From: Elysia chlorotica
Lineage: Eukaryota; Mollusca; Gastropoda; Plakobranchidae
Direction of reading: 5' to 3'
DNA: 64,000 bases
NCBI GenBank assembly: GCA_003991915.1
Contig: RQTK01000936.1
Location: 13,961-77,960, forward strand
In this document: positions 22,446 through 33,900 of the stretch, one piece after another
Numbering within the stretch: position 1 is the first letter of the stretch
Layout: each line of letters opens with the position of its first letter
The notes under the pieces: model-generated
What the model was told of the DNA's origin: nothing
Databases searched by the model: none
The model's input: the letters and a program-made list of their open reading frames with translations, nothing else
Program-made: the position numbers and the translations under genes

Positions 22446-22686
22446 GCAGATGTACATGAGGACTCAGAGAAGGCCCTGGCTGCCATTCTGGAGGTGCTCG
22501 GGGAGCTGTGTGTGTAGCTTTACAGCACAGCTGCTCCAGAATTTACTGACCCTTCGGCAACTGCCCTCAGACAAGAGTCTGTAGGAGCTTTCTCTCACCG
22601 ATGTCAGTCGGCCTACTTGATGTTGACGAAAAGGCAGGAATCGCTTGATGATGTCCCATATTCGGACAGGCTCCTGAGTGATCACT
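22446..22686. other. Spacer of the palindrome
   Basis: This is 241 bp of unique, rather GC-rich sequence between the arms. No gene is assigned. Confidence 0.6.
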
Positions 22687-23118
22687 TCCTCAGCAACCTG
22701 AGGGATGTAACGCTATGCCGGCTTCTGCGCAACAGTCTCCATCAGACACCAACCACAACAAAACGGATCAAATTTTCTGAGGAGCGGGACCTTGCACTGC
22801 TCAGGGAAGCAATGGATGTACAGGTTTATGAACAAACCCTAGGGACATGGTGGAAATAGGTTGTTACCAATTTGGTTCAAATGTTCCACCTTTTCCCTTC
22901 ACATTTAACACCAAGGGCAGTAAGGGAAAGATGTACTGCCCTGCAGTAAGGGAAAGATGTACTGCCCTCCTTAATATTTACAATACAAGGCAGAGCGCAA
23001 CAAAAATTTGAGGAGGTGCGAAATAAATTCAAATTTCTATCATTCTCAACTTGTTCTAAAAGACAAGGAGGAAATAAAAAAAAATGTTTCTTCTGAGAGT
23101 AAAAGTATGGCTGCGTGT
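22687..23118. repeat. Right arm of large palindrome, with Myb/SANT-like exon copy
   Basis: This is the reverse complement of 22045-22445. On the plus strand it carries the second copy of the KFSEERDLALLREAMDV exon, with the same stop at 22857-22859. A tandem duplication of about 27 bp (GGGAAAGATGTACTGCCCT twice) makes this arm longer than the left one. No copy of the following exon is found to its right. Confidence 0.92.
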
Positions 23119-23727
23119 CTCCTATGGACCATATGAGATATTGCGGAAGTAGCCGAGAAAGCGTAACCCTTTAAAGAACAATGCAATAACTAATATAATT
23201 CATATTAAATCGGCATAATGTATCCCATTAGGGGATGCAATATTTAGCATATATTCTACAAGTGTGGCAGCTACAGGATAAACGGTCTATCTACACATTA
23301 CAAAAGGCATATATGTATAAATAATTTGACAAATCTATCTGTGCTTTCGAAACGCTTAGTATCATAAGTAAAAAAATGAGTAAGCTGGTTTATTTGTCAA
23401 TGACACGCTCGGTATCACGTCAAAAAGAAAATTAGTACGCAGATCTGCACACATGAGCACAGTGCTGTCAACTGAAGAAAAAAAAAGAATTAAGTGTTAG
23501 TGGTATAGAATGGTAAATGTAATGTTTGGAAACAAAGGTAATTCAAATTAGGCTGTTCATTTCGTTTGTGAAGCGTGACCGGCTGAGACGGGAGTCATGG
23601 TATCCCCGCCCAATGTGTTTTGTTGTAGTAGAGTGAGGCCTTTCTTGCCTGTTTAAGAATATCCTTTTTTCCTTCAGTAATTTGGGTCAAGTTTGACGCG
23701 AAATTCAATGTCTCTTCAAGTATTTCA
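23119..23727. other. Gene-free stretch
   Basis: No gene or clear repeat is recognised between the palindrome and the Helitron fragment. Confidence 0.5.
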
Positions 23728-24258
23728 TTAGAAATAGAGGGGTAGAAACTGCAGATGTCGAATGAAATAAACATCTATTTCTTCTTGTCTTTGAAGTTTT
23801 TGAACCAATTTATATGCACGTTCGATGAACGCTTTGATATCTACATGGACTTCTTTCCACGGGGGACGCAAATTGATTGAAAAATCTATCCCTGCCGGCA
23901 TTGCTTCTTCATTAATCACAATCTTGAAATCTGTTATTTGCCTTGTGTTGGCAAATTCATAAGCACATTTTAACTCTTTCACGTATTTGTGGTAGTCATT
24001 GAATTCATCTTGGATCATTTGCAAAACATGCCCGTGTAACCCATTTGTAATGTTTAATCGCCTGTCAAGTTGATTTTCTCCGTCCAGAAAATAATTATAT
24101 ATATGCAAAAATGAAGAAGGGTTTTGAGCAGCAGGTTCTAGGGGGTCGATTAAATTATAAACTTGTCCCTGGATCCGAAATTGGGGATCAAAAACTTCAC
24201 AGAAACATTTTTTGGGCAATATGCCTGTAAAGGTACCTATAATTATAATTATGCTCAA
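23728..24258 (-). mobile_element. Helitron (rolling-circle transposon) protein fragment
   Basis: A 176-codon open stretch includes FRIQGQVYNLIDPLEP, then FLHIYNYF, RLNITNGLHGHVLQMIQDE, then a YHKYVKELKCAYE block and FKIVINEEAMPAG. This order matches the region between the zinc-finger-like N-terminus and the Rep domain of animal Helitron proteins (GQVYH…LLP…FLQIYF…NPYVxxFK…). Homology fades after PAGIDF. The Rep HUH motif and PIF1-type helicase are not in the window, so only a truncated copy remains. Confidence 0.6.
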
Positions 24259-25695
24259 TCACTTGCGCTACAGTAAGCGGTATTAATAAAGATAACTACA
24301 GAAATTAAAAATTAACCTAGATTATAAGTTACTAGATCTAAGTACAATGTCGCGGTAGATATCCTTGTAGCAGCACCCACAAGACGTAATTCACACGTAT
24401 GACAAGGACAGGCGTATAGAAATGGAGAAACTCTAAATTTGTGTCAGACTGTTTATTTGCTGTAAACTGTAACGCCGTCAAGTCTGTGGAGACATGGAAT
24501 CAACACAGAAATGACAAATGGGAAAACGCTTGATTGACACAATAGATAAAAAGGTATCCTAATGAAGATAATATTCATAAAGCAAATTACTGTATCAAAT
24601 TAAAGAAATGAAATTCAAGTATTTTAAATTAAAATTAACCATAACAGCAATATTGTAAATAATAAAGTGGAATACAAATTATGTACATGGACATGGATCA
24701 GTTTGTCATCGATTGATAAAATACACAAGGTGATGACAATACTGTTATTACATGATGAATCATAATGAATAATAGGAGCTGCAGCTTATATTGTCTATGA
24801 CGATCGCATAAAATACAATAACATGGTAAATCTTATAACGTATGCCGTTGGGCCTGGAAATTGATGCTTAGGCCTCATTGGGTTCTTAACCCATTAAACT
24901 GAAGTTAATGTGCACTTAACTATTTCACAAATCAAATTGTTTAAAATTATAGTAAACATTAAGAGCAAAATGCATGACAACTCTACAAATATCCAAACTT
25001 TCAATGGCTTGAAATCATCATGACAACTGAACAAATAAAATACAATCCAGTTTGGATGTTCTTCAAGTTAAGCAGCGTTGGGACAGTTCTTTCAAGTATT
25101 TCAGACATTCAGCACAAACGACAATGATACACAGTGAAGTAAATACCTATTCATTCTCGATACTTTTAATCAACATCTCCTAAAACTATTTACAAAGTAT
25201 GAATGTACAAGTATGTGGGATCTTAGTCCCAGTCGGAGTCTCAACTCAGGAAATTCAAAGTGGAGGATGACCCAATTATCATAACATAACAACAATCAAT
25301 GCAAATGTGACTGACCTTTTGGTGCTTCTTTAAATCTATGTGGTGCAGCTTTTAGTGGGATTCAGGTTCCGTTAGAGTAACAGGTTTATTTTTTATTTTA
25401 AATTTAAGTCTTTAACTTTGTTTGCTTTGGCTTCCTTTGAACCGTTATTTCTTGTTTATCTTGAAAGATCTAGATCTAGTACTGTGTAACAAATAAGTGC
25501 AAAAGAGCAACAAGGAAGTGCGTCATTGTATCTAGTTGTGACAGTTTACATAAAAGAGCGCATATACAAAGCGTCATTATAAATAAGAGTAAATAATCGC
25601 CGATATTAATAATCGCGTAGTTAACTAACTACAAGGGGAATTTCCTTTAAGTTTCTTGTATTTTTATTTTGTTAATTTCTGTAGTTATCTTTATA
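24259..25695. other. Gene-free stretch
   Basis: This is AT-rich sequence with no recognised gene. It contains one TCTAGATCT-type palindrome near 25467-25480. Confidence 0.5.
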
Positions 25696-25724
25696 ACTTT
25701 TGGTTAAATGGAAGAGTTTAAAAT
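25696..25724 (+). repeat. Left half of the 58-bp split repeat
   Basis: This is identical to 20174-20202. Confidence 0.85.
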
Positions 25725-26479
25725 ACTTAATTTTGTTTGTTCTTTCAAGGTAATTCACACATGCATGAAAAGGATTTTTATTGATTCAGTTTTAAAATTT
25801 TGTGACGTATGTTTTGATAAATGCTGGTTAGAAATTATTTTATCTTTGATGATACATTGGCTTTATTTTCAATCCGCCTTTTTATTTTGATAACTGATGA
25901 AACTGGAAATGTTGATTTTTACAATGTGTAAGGGAAATTCTGAATATTCTTATCAAGGAGGGGAAAGGGAGAGGGGGAGGGGGGGGATTCATTATGTTAT
26001 TCTGTATTTTAGTCAAAATCATTTGACATTCAAAACCGAAGCCTTGAAATCTTTCTTCATAAATTAATGATGAGGGAGGTGCAAAATGTTATCTATACTG
26101 TAATTTAGGCAAAATCATTTTATTTTTTAAGTTTCAAAATTGAAGCCTTGAAAAACGTTCTTTATAAACTAATGATAGTTTTTGAGAATATTTTTCTCAC
26201 ACTTGGGTAGAGCATTCACCAGTTATTCACAGGCGACAAGCGTTTCTTGATAGCTTACAAATTTTGAGCAGCTTTGCTATTTCTATCCTCGAATCCAGAA
26301 ATAGCAAGTATCCCAGCCCCAAATTATTCAATGTCAATTTGTGTGAAAAAATGACAAATTGGACAGGAAACGTGCTCGTTTCATCACCTTTGGTGCAGTG
26401 GCAAGGCTAAGACTTTCACGTCTTGGCTCCAGTGTTCCTTCAGTGTACTCAATTCTTCACCATAGCAATGTGAAGCATG

Positions 26480-27311
26480 ATTGCTAAGAACGTGTATATC
26501 TCAGCAATTGTCACTGTGGTCCAGGTTCTGAAAATGGATCGCATTGGTTGCTGTATGTCACTTCTCTTTGTGCAACCAAATATCCCGGGCATGTCAGTTA
26601 ATATCAGATTTGAAGTGGCTGTAAAGCCACAGAGGGGCGTTGCTATCCGAGTATCTCTCTCTGTTGTATCAAACTGCAGGCAGCTCTCTCTGTTGTATCA
26701 AACTGTATAGTTATACTGTGTACCTTCCAAAATATCTGACGAAACCATACACACATCAAGGTCTATTGAGTCCACCCTTAGAGTGTAGAAAGGTGGATTC
26801 GGACCTGGCTGTTACCAGACAGATCAGGTTTGCTGCCGTTGTGGTATCTATGATCCAGTTTCCAGCCGCATCGTTATTTTCATATCCAAAGGACGTGTGA
26901 TGTGCATTCGCATTACCGGCTGTGACACTCTTTTGTGGCCAGGCGGCTGGTACCAGTTCACGATATTAAACTTTTTCTTACCCCACCATACCGTCACTCT
27001 CTGGGCGTCAGTGCCAGTTGTTTGAATATTTTCTACCTTCGCAGGAACATCGTTCCTGATTATGATATATGTCGCGATGCCTCTTCACTTTTTCCTTGTC
27101 TCATAGCATTTGATGTTTGTGTCGCGTAACCGGGGATTGAATACGACTTTAAATGCCCAAGGAGCAAGATTACGTGCACCCCTTTCTCGTTCAGGAGTCG
27201 TCTTACCTGAGCGTGGCGTAAGTTGGTGGTGCAGCCCTGGACATTCAACTTAAGTATCCGTCGTGGCTCAGGTTTCTGCCCGCGTACCGTTGAGCGTCCA
27301 CCTGGAGTCAC
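26480..27311 (-). mobile_element. LINE endonuclease fragment (degenerate)
   Basis: On the minus strand from 27311: RRILKLNVQGCTTNLRHAQV, RRLLNEKGVHVILLLGHLKS, SIPGYATQT, then in another frame RNDVPAK…WGKKKFNIVNWYQPPG, and later NWIIDTTTAANL and FLHSKGGLNRPDVCMVSSDI. This is the order of an apurinic-like endonuclease (EEP) domain of non-LTR retrotransposons: LQxNVxG, Q/LxxxHLK, xIxGY, VRNDxP, NxYxPPG, SxPDVxxVS. Several frameshifts and stops break it, and no reverse transcriptase follows to the left. It lies between the two halves of the 58-bp repeat. Confidence 0.6.
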
Positions 27312-27419
27312 CGGGTTTTCCGTGCAAGTCCTTGGGACGATCCGAGTCCGTAGTCCGATAAAGTCTATCCGAGGCTGTTGTCGGGTGCCACCCAGCGTTT
27401 TAATCTCTTTAGATTAGAG

Positions 27420-27448
27420 CTATTCATTGGATTGAGGGAGTAGGGCTG
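27420..27448 (+). repeat. Right half of the 58-bp split repeat
   Basis: This is identical to 20203-20231. It ends 12 bp before the first LTR of the Ty3/Gypsy cluster. Confidence 0.85.
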
Positions 27449-27460
27449 AATATATATATA

Positions 27461-28908
27461 TGTGACCGTGTGGTGTACCTTATGGGTTGGTTTGTTTGTT
27501 ATACAAAAATAACCCATATGCTGTGATCATTAGTTTTTAATAAAAACTAGAAACAACACAAACTTACGTAACTCAATAAAACAAGTAAAGCACACAGATA
27601 AGGTTGAGTAGAATGGAATGTGGCACAAGACCACGGAGTTGTTTATTAAAAAGTTATCTAACCAATAAATAAATGCCACAAAGGCTACTGTAGAGTAAAT
27701 ACGATAGAGACTCAAACTGGGTCACACTAAAATTAGTTATTTCTAGAAGTTACAAAACTCAACTAGTCAATAGCGACAATAGACAGTTTTCGCACAAAGC
27801 GTAAAAATCTCAAATACAATAGCAATCGAACTCTAAAGCCAAAACAACTATAAGCCTACAGCGTTCACACAGAACTAGATATCTAACCAATAGCGTTCAC
27901 ACAGAACTAAATATAGAATCAAATAGCTTTAGTCCAACGTCAAACTTTAACAGTAAACTTAAACTTGGAATCAGAACCAGAACTCAGTTCAAACTAGAAC
28001 CAGAAAGTAAAGCTAATCTGAAAAGGAACTTAAAGTAACACTAGAACTAAAACCAGAACTAGAACTTAAAGCCTAAAACCCAACTCGAACACAACTTAAA
28101 CCAGATCTTAAAACTAGAATTCAGGACAAAACTAAACTAGAACGAAACTCGAACTAGAACGTAACTTAAAATGCAAACTTAAAATGCAAACTTAAAATGC
28201 AAGCTTAAAGTCTAAAACCCAAACTACAGTACCACTAGAATCAACTTAAATCCAACTAAAAGTCTAGAATAGCACTTTAAAATTAAACCCAACTTGAAAT
28301 TAAACCCAACCAGGAGGTACAATAAACCTGCCCTTGCTCATACAGCGAAGTCACACAACAAGATGCACTTGTCAAAATCACTCACGGCGTATGCACCCAA
28401 TGGTGAAATAATAAACGTACAATAATCTAGTTCCCAGTGACGGGAAAAACTGAATACAGTATTATTATTAAAATAAAACAGATACAACCGTGGAATAAAC
28501 TGGCAGGGCTTCCGCTGGACGGAGAAATCAATGAACTAGCATCGCAAAATCATGGGCTTATAAGGCCCACAGCCAGTCGGCAAGTTCCCTGCACAAAGGA
28601 GTTCCCTGGCTAACGGAGAAATCCCCAAGTCAAAGAGTCTGGAAACCCAGAGCCGACCGAAGCGACCGGAGGCTGGGTCGACCACCTGGACAGAGCACTC
28701 GGGAGATGCGACCGTCCAGGGGAAAGAAAGTTCCCCACACCGACCGACATTAAAAACGGCCGAGCTCTGGAAACCCAGGACGGGTGACCAGAGACTGGTT
28801 CGACCACCTGGACAGGGCACTCGAGAGGTGCGACTCTCCAGGGGGGAAATCTACTCACACCGACCGACATTAAAAGGCCGAAATCTGGGGGACTGACCAC
28901 GATCAAAG
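27461..28908 (-). mobile_element. LTR copy A of the Ty3/Gypsy family (partial)
   Basis: The copy begins TGTGACCGTGTGGTGTACC and continues through the same AT-rich, AACTAGAAC-rich body and the internal 115-bp tandem units as the complete LTR at 29021. It carries the TGTACC variant of the LTR end. It is a fossil copy with no attached internal region. Confidence 0.85.
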
Positions 28909-29020
28909 GATTCCACCCTCTCAATGAAATTTCACTACAGCCCAAGGATGTGAGCTGAAACACGGCATTTTCTTAGAAATGTGCAGATTCATCCGTATCG
29001 CCAGAAAATATTGTTCTCAA
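28909..29020. other. Short non-LTR spacer
   Basis: About 110 bp that do not match the LTR family separate LTR A from LTR B. Confidence 0.6.
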
Positions 29021-30786
29021 TGTGACCGTGTGGACCTTATGGGTTGTTTGTTTGTTATATGCAAAAACAATATGCTGTGATCATTAGTTTTCAATTAAAC
29101 TAGAAACAACACACACTTACGTAACTCAATAAAAACAATTAAAGCACACAGATAAGGTTGGGTAGAATGGAATGTGGCACAAGACCACGGAGTTGTTTAT
29201 TAAAAATTTATCTAACTAATAATTGAATGCCACAAAGGCTACTGAGTACTATAGAGTAAATACGATAGAGACTAAAAAAAAAACTGGGTCACACTCAAAA
29301 TAGTAATTTCACGAAATTACAAACTCAATTAACACATATCGCACAAAGCGTTAAAATCTCAAATACAATAGCAATAAAACAATACAGCTGAAACAGCTAT
29401 TAATCTACAGCGTTAAGACAGAACTAAAAATCTCGACTCAATAGCGTTCACACAGAACTAAATATCAAATGCAATAGTGTTCTCACAGAACTATACTTAA
29501 GCTCAGAATTAAACTGAAATCAGAGCTAAAACTGAAATAGAACTTAAACTTGAAATAGAACACAACTACCAGTAAAACTAGAATAGAACTAGAATAGAAC
29601 TAGAACTAAAATAAAAATAACACTAGAACTAAAACTTAAACCAGATTTAAAACTAGAATTCAGTACAAAACTAAACTAGATTGTAACTTAAACCCAACCA
29701 GGAGGTACATAAAACCTGCCCTTGCTCATAAAGCGAAGTCACACAACAAAATGCACAAAAATCGTCAAAATCACTCACGGCGTATATATCCAATGGTACA
29801 ACGTACAATAATTCAACTCCCAGTGACAAAAAAGAAGGATAAGACTGAAGAAAGTACTAATATAAAAAAAATACAGCCGTGGAATAAACTGGCAGGGATT
29901 CCGCTGGACGGAGAAAACAAAAAAACTTAGATAGCAAAATCATGGGATTATAAGGCCCACAGCCAGTCGACAAGTTCCCTGCACAAAGGAGTTCCCTGGC
30001 TAACGGAGAAATCCCCAAGTCAAAGAGTCTGGAAACCCAGAGCCGACCGGAGGGACCGGCGGCTGGATCGAACACCTGGACAGAGCACTCGGGAGATGCA
30101 ACTATCCAGGGGAAAGAAAATTCCCCACACCGACCGACATTAAAGTTAAACGGCCGAAATCTGGAAACCCAGGACCGACCAGAGTGACCAGAGGCTGGAT
30201 CGACCACCTGGACAGAGCACTCGGGAGATGCAACTATCCAGGGGAAGAAATCTACACACACCGACCGACATTAAAAGAACAAAATCTAGGAAAATGACCA
30301 CGATCAAAGTAGACAATTTCCCTGTTACTAAAAACATTAAAGAAAACGTAATCCGACCGCCGCCTCAAACTAAAACCTGTCAATGTAAACTAAAAGAGGC
30401 GTGGCCAAACTACGCGTCTAAGGATCCCAGACCTTAGACTCAACGTGAGCAGAGGTTCAATCTTCATACGTAACGACCAGACTCCTGACTGACAGCTCAC
30501 AGAAAGCCAGAGAACAAAATAGCCAATAAAATCAAAGCATAAGTCCACTCGTACATGTACATGGCGATTGAACTGGATACATACATGTAGCAATTAAACA
30601 AGTATACACACACACACACACACATTACAAGTGTAGTGTCATCTCTAAAACACATAAAATACAAAGACCCACAAGGGTTACAAACCACCAATCAAAATGA
30701 ATAAATCTATACCAAAACGTATTAAAAAAGAATTTTTAAGTTTACCAAGTAAATAATTACGTAACCAAATCTGTCACCCGCTCACA
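29021..30786 (-). repeat. Complete LTR (3' LTR of element B)
   Basis: The LTR is 1,766 bp, bounded by TGTGA … TCACA inverted ends. Directly beyond it is a purine-rich tract on the minus strand (GGTAGGGGTGGA), as expected of a polypurine tract. It contains a long AACTAGAAC-rich zone, two 115-bp tandem units and a (CA)n tract. Confidence 0.9.
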
Positions 30787-30969
30787 TCCACCCCTACCAA
30801 TTTGAATTGTTACTTCCACGTAACAATGTAGGGATTTAAACACAAAAGAAAATCAATACAAATGTAACACTACAGTACAAGTCTCAATAACATCTAGTAG
30901 TAGTACCGATAAAAAATAACTTTACTACTACTCCACCACACAGACGATCCACAGAGTTCACACACTCAG

Positions 30970-33900
30970 TCACTTAGACACTTGATTGTTCGTGCGTGAT
31001 CGCAGGTTGTAGCGGTGGTTCACAACTTGGGGCACTTGATCTGCCGGCGGGTCGGCTGATCGGGTGGGACCTGCGGTCATATCCAGGGCGTCCGTCTCAG
31101 AGTCAGATCGCAGGTAACGCCTGATTTCCGAGGCGGTTGCGTAACGCTGCTCCCCAGTCTCCTCGTCCTCTATCAGGTACGCGCCGCCGTGTTCGGTTGG
31201 GACCGTTACAACCCTGTAACGGACAGGCCCGTATCTGTCCTGGATCTTGTTGCGTCCCGCTGGGTGCGCTCGCAGGAGCACCTCATCTCCGGGACGGACC
31301 TTCGTTGATCTAGCCTGTGCCTCCCCGGGTTGTCTGCTGTGGGTGTCTGTCACTCTTTCGGCCACCGCATCATGTAACGAACTCATCCGCTGGACGTGTC
31401 GTCTCAAATAATCCTCAGCGGACAGTGGTGGTGAATCTTCGAATTCGACGGGTGCGTCAACCAAATCGTCGATTGGTAGTCGCGGCTCTCGACCGTATAG
31501 TAGCAGGTAGGGAGAGTGGCCTGTCGTCGAATGCGTTGTGGTATTGTACCAGTATACCAGCTCAGGGAGCAACTGTGGCCACCGACGTTTTTCTCCCGGT
31601 GTCAAAGTACGCAGGAGGTTAAACATGGTTTTGTTGTACCGTTCAGTCTGCCCGTTGCCGGCTGGGTGATAAGCTGTGGTCCTTGTCTTGTTAATGTTGT
31701 ACGTTTCACACAACTCCTTCACCACCGCTGACTCGAATGCGCGGCCCTGGTCCGAGTGCAGTTGGAGAGGGGCCCCGTATTTTAGGATCCACTCCTGGAT
31801 CAGGACACTCACGACTGTTTTCGTGGTTTGGTCTGGAACTGGAACGGCTACTGTCCACTTAGTAAAAATATCCGTCAATACCATCACAAGTTCTTTGCCG
31901 TCCGTAGCACGCTCCAGTTGCGTAAAATCCATGGCCAATATATCTAGTGGGTGACGAGCTGTGAGGTGCTGTAAGGGTTGATGAGCCTTGACCGCTGGTG
32001 ATTTCGCGAATTGGCAGCGCTGACAAGACAGACAATACTTTAAAACATCGCGACCCATGCCTACCCAATAGCATCTCCTCCGCAGGATCTCTAAAGTTCT
32101 CTCGGGTCCTTGGTGACCGGAGCAGTCATGCGCCAGCCTCATAGCTGTTTTCCTCATTTCAAGGGGCAGGATCACCTGGTACAGTTTTTCGCCCCCCAAG
32201 CAAATTTCCCGAACTAGTAAGTTGTTTTTCTGATGCAAACGCTTCCTGTCACGCAGCAACTGTACTGCAACTCTGTCTAGGTCTAGCCTTTCCTGGTAAG
32301 AGGGGTGGGTGTTAGTGCTTAGGTAACGCATAACTGATTTCAGCACGCTACATCGTGCCTGCGCTGCAGTGATGTCTTGTCTCTCAAACAACTCCACTCC
32401 CGTGGTGAAACAACGCACTGGGGGCTGGCCAACTTGGGCTGAGCTACTGCTAGTCCCTGTACTGCTACTACTCATCGCCTCTGGCAACAGAGGGAGCGGG
32501 GTGGTCCGGGGTGGTAGTGACGACATTTCAAAGGCTTCGACTTGGCTCACCGCCGCCCAACCGGGGTCAGTGCCGGGCTGCTCCGTGGGATAACGGCTCA
32601 GCGTGTTAGCGTTCACGTTGTGTTTGCCTGACCTGTAACGGACATCAAAGTTGAAAGCCGCCAGTTCGCCCTCCCAGCGCTGCTCCAATGCTCCCAGTTT
32701 CGCTGTCCGCAGATGACTCAGAGGATTGTTATCCGTGAATACAGTGAACTGAGTGCCCAGCAGATAACTTCTAAACTTGTCTACAACAGCCCACTTCAGC
32801 GCTAGCATTTCCAGCTTCATCGAGCTATAGTTCTGCATGTTTCTTTCCGTCTTTCTTAATCCTCTGCTAGCATAAGCAATCACTTTCTGTTGCCCGTCCT
32901 GCTTCTGTGATAAAACAGCACCTAGTCCGTTGTGACTAGCGTCAATCTCTAAAATAAATGGCTTTTGAAAGTCTGCATAACCCAGGACTGGGGCGCTCGT
33001 CAGTGCTGATTTAATCCGGTTAAAACTATTCTCACAATCCGGTGTCCAGTCCACTAAAGGTTTTTTGTCTTTCTTGTGTGGAGTCGCGAGAAGAAGGTGC
33101 AGTGGCTTTGCGAGGCTAGCGAAGTCTTTCACGAAGCGGCGATAATATCCAGCCAGTCCCAAAAACGCTCTCACGTCTCTCACTCTAATTGGTTTAGGAA
33201 AATTTTGAACCGCCGTTACTTTGTCCTGGTCGGTTTTGAGTCCGTCTCGGGTCAAAGTATGGCCCAAAAATGATACGGAGGGCCTACACACAAAACACTT
33301 GTCCGGGTGTAACTTCAAGTTGACTTCTCTTAGGCGCTCAAATACTCTCTGAAGCCGAATCAGGTGTTCGTCAAAGGTTGATGAGAAAACCAGCAAATCG
33401 TCCAAGTATATAATCAAGATTTGGAAAAGATGGTCCGACATTACTTTTTGCATCAGCCTGGAGAAGTGCGCTGGGGCATTGGCCAGGCCAAACGGCAATC
33501 TGTTCCACTCGAACAAACCAAAGGGTGTAGTAAAGGCTGTCTTCTCTCTGTCCTCCTCCGCCATTTCCACTTGGTGGTAACCGGAGGCTAGGTCGAGGGT
33601 AGAAAAATACTTCGCGCCTGCGAGAGCGTCGATGCACTCCTCCATGCGAGGGATTGGGAAAGCGTCCTTTCTCGTAATGGCATTGAGACGTCGATAGTCA
33701 CAGCACATCCTCAGCTCACCCGACTTTTTGCGCACCAGGACAATGGGTGCAGCATAAGGGCTGGTGCTAGGGACTATGATGTCTTGTTCCAGTAAACTAT
33801 CCAAGTGATCACGGACTTCTCTCAACATAGACGGTGGTATGCGTCGATATGGTTGTGCTGTAGGCCTGTCAGACATCAAAGCAATGCGGTGCTTTAACAT

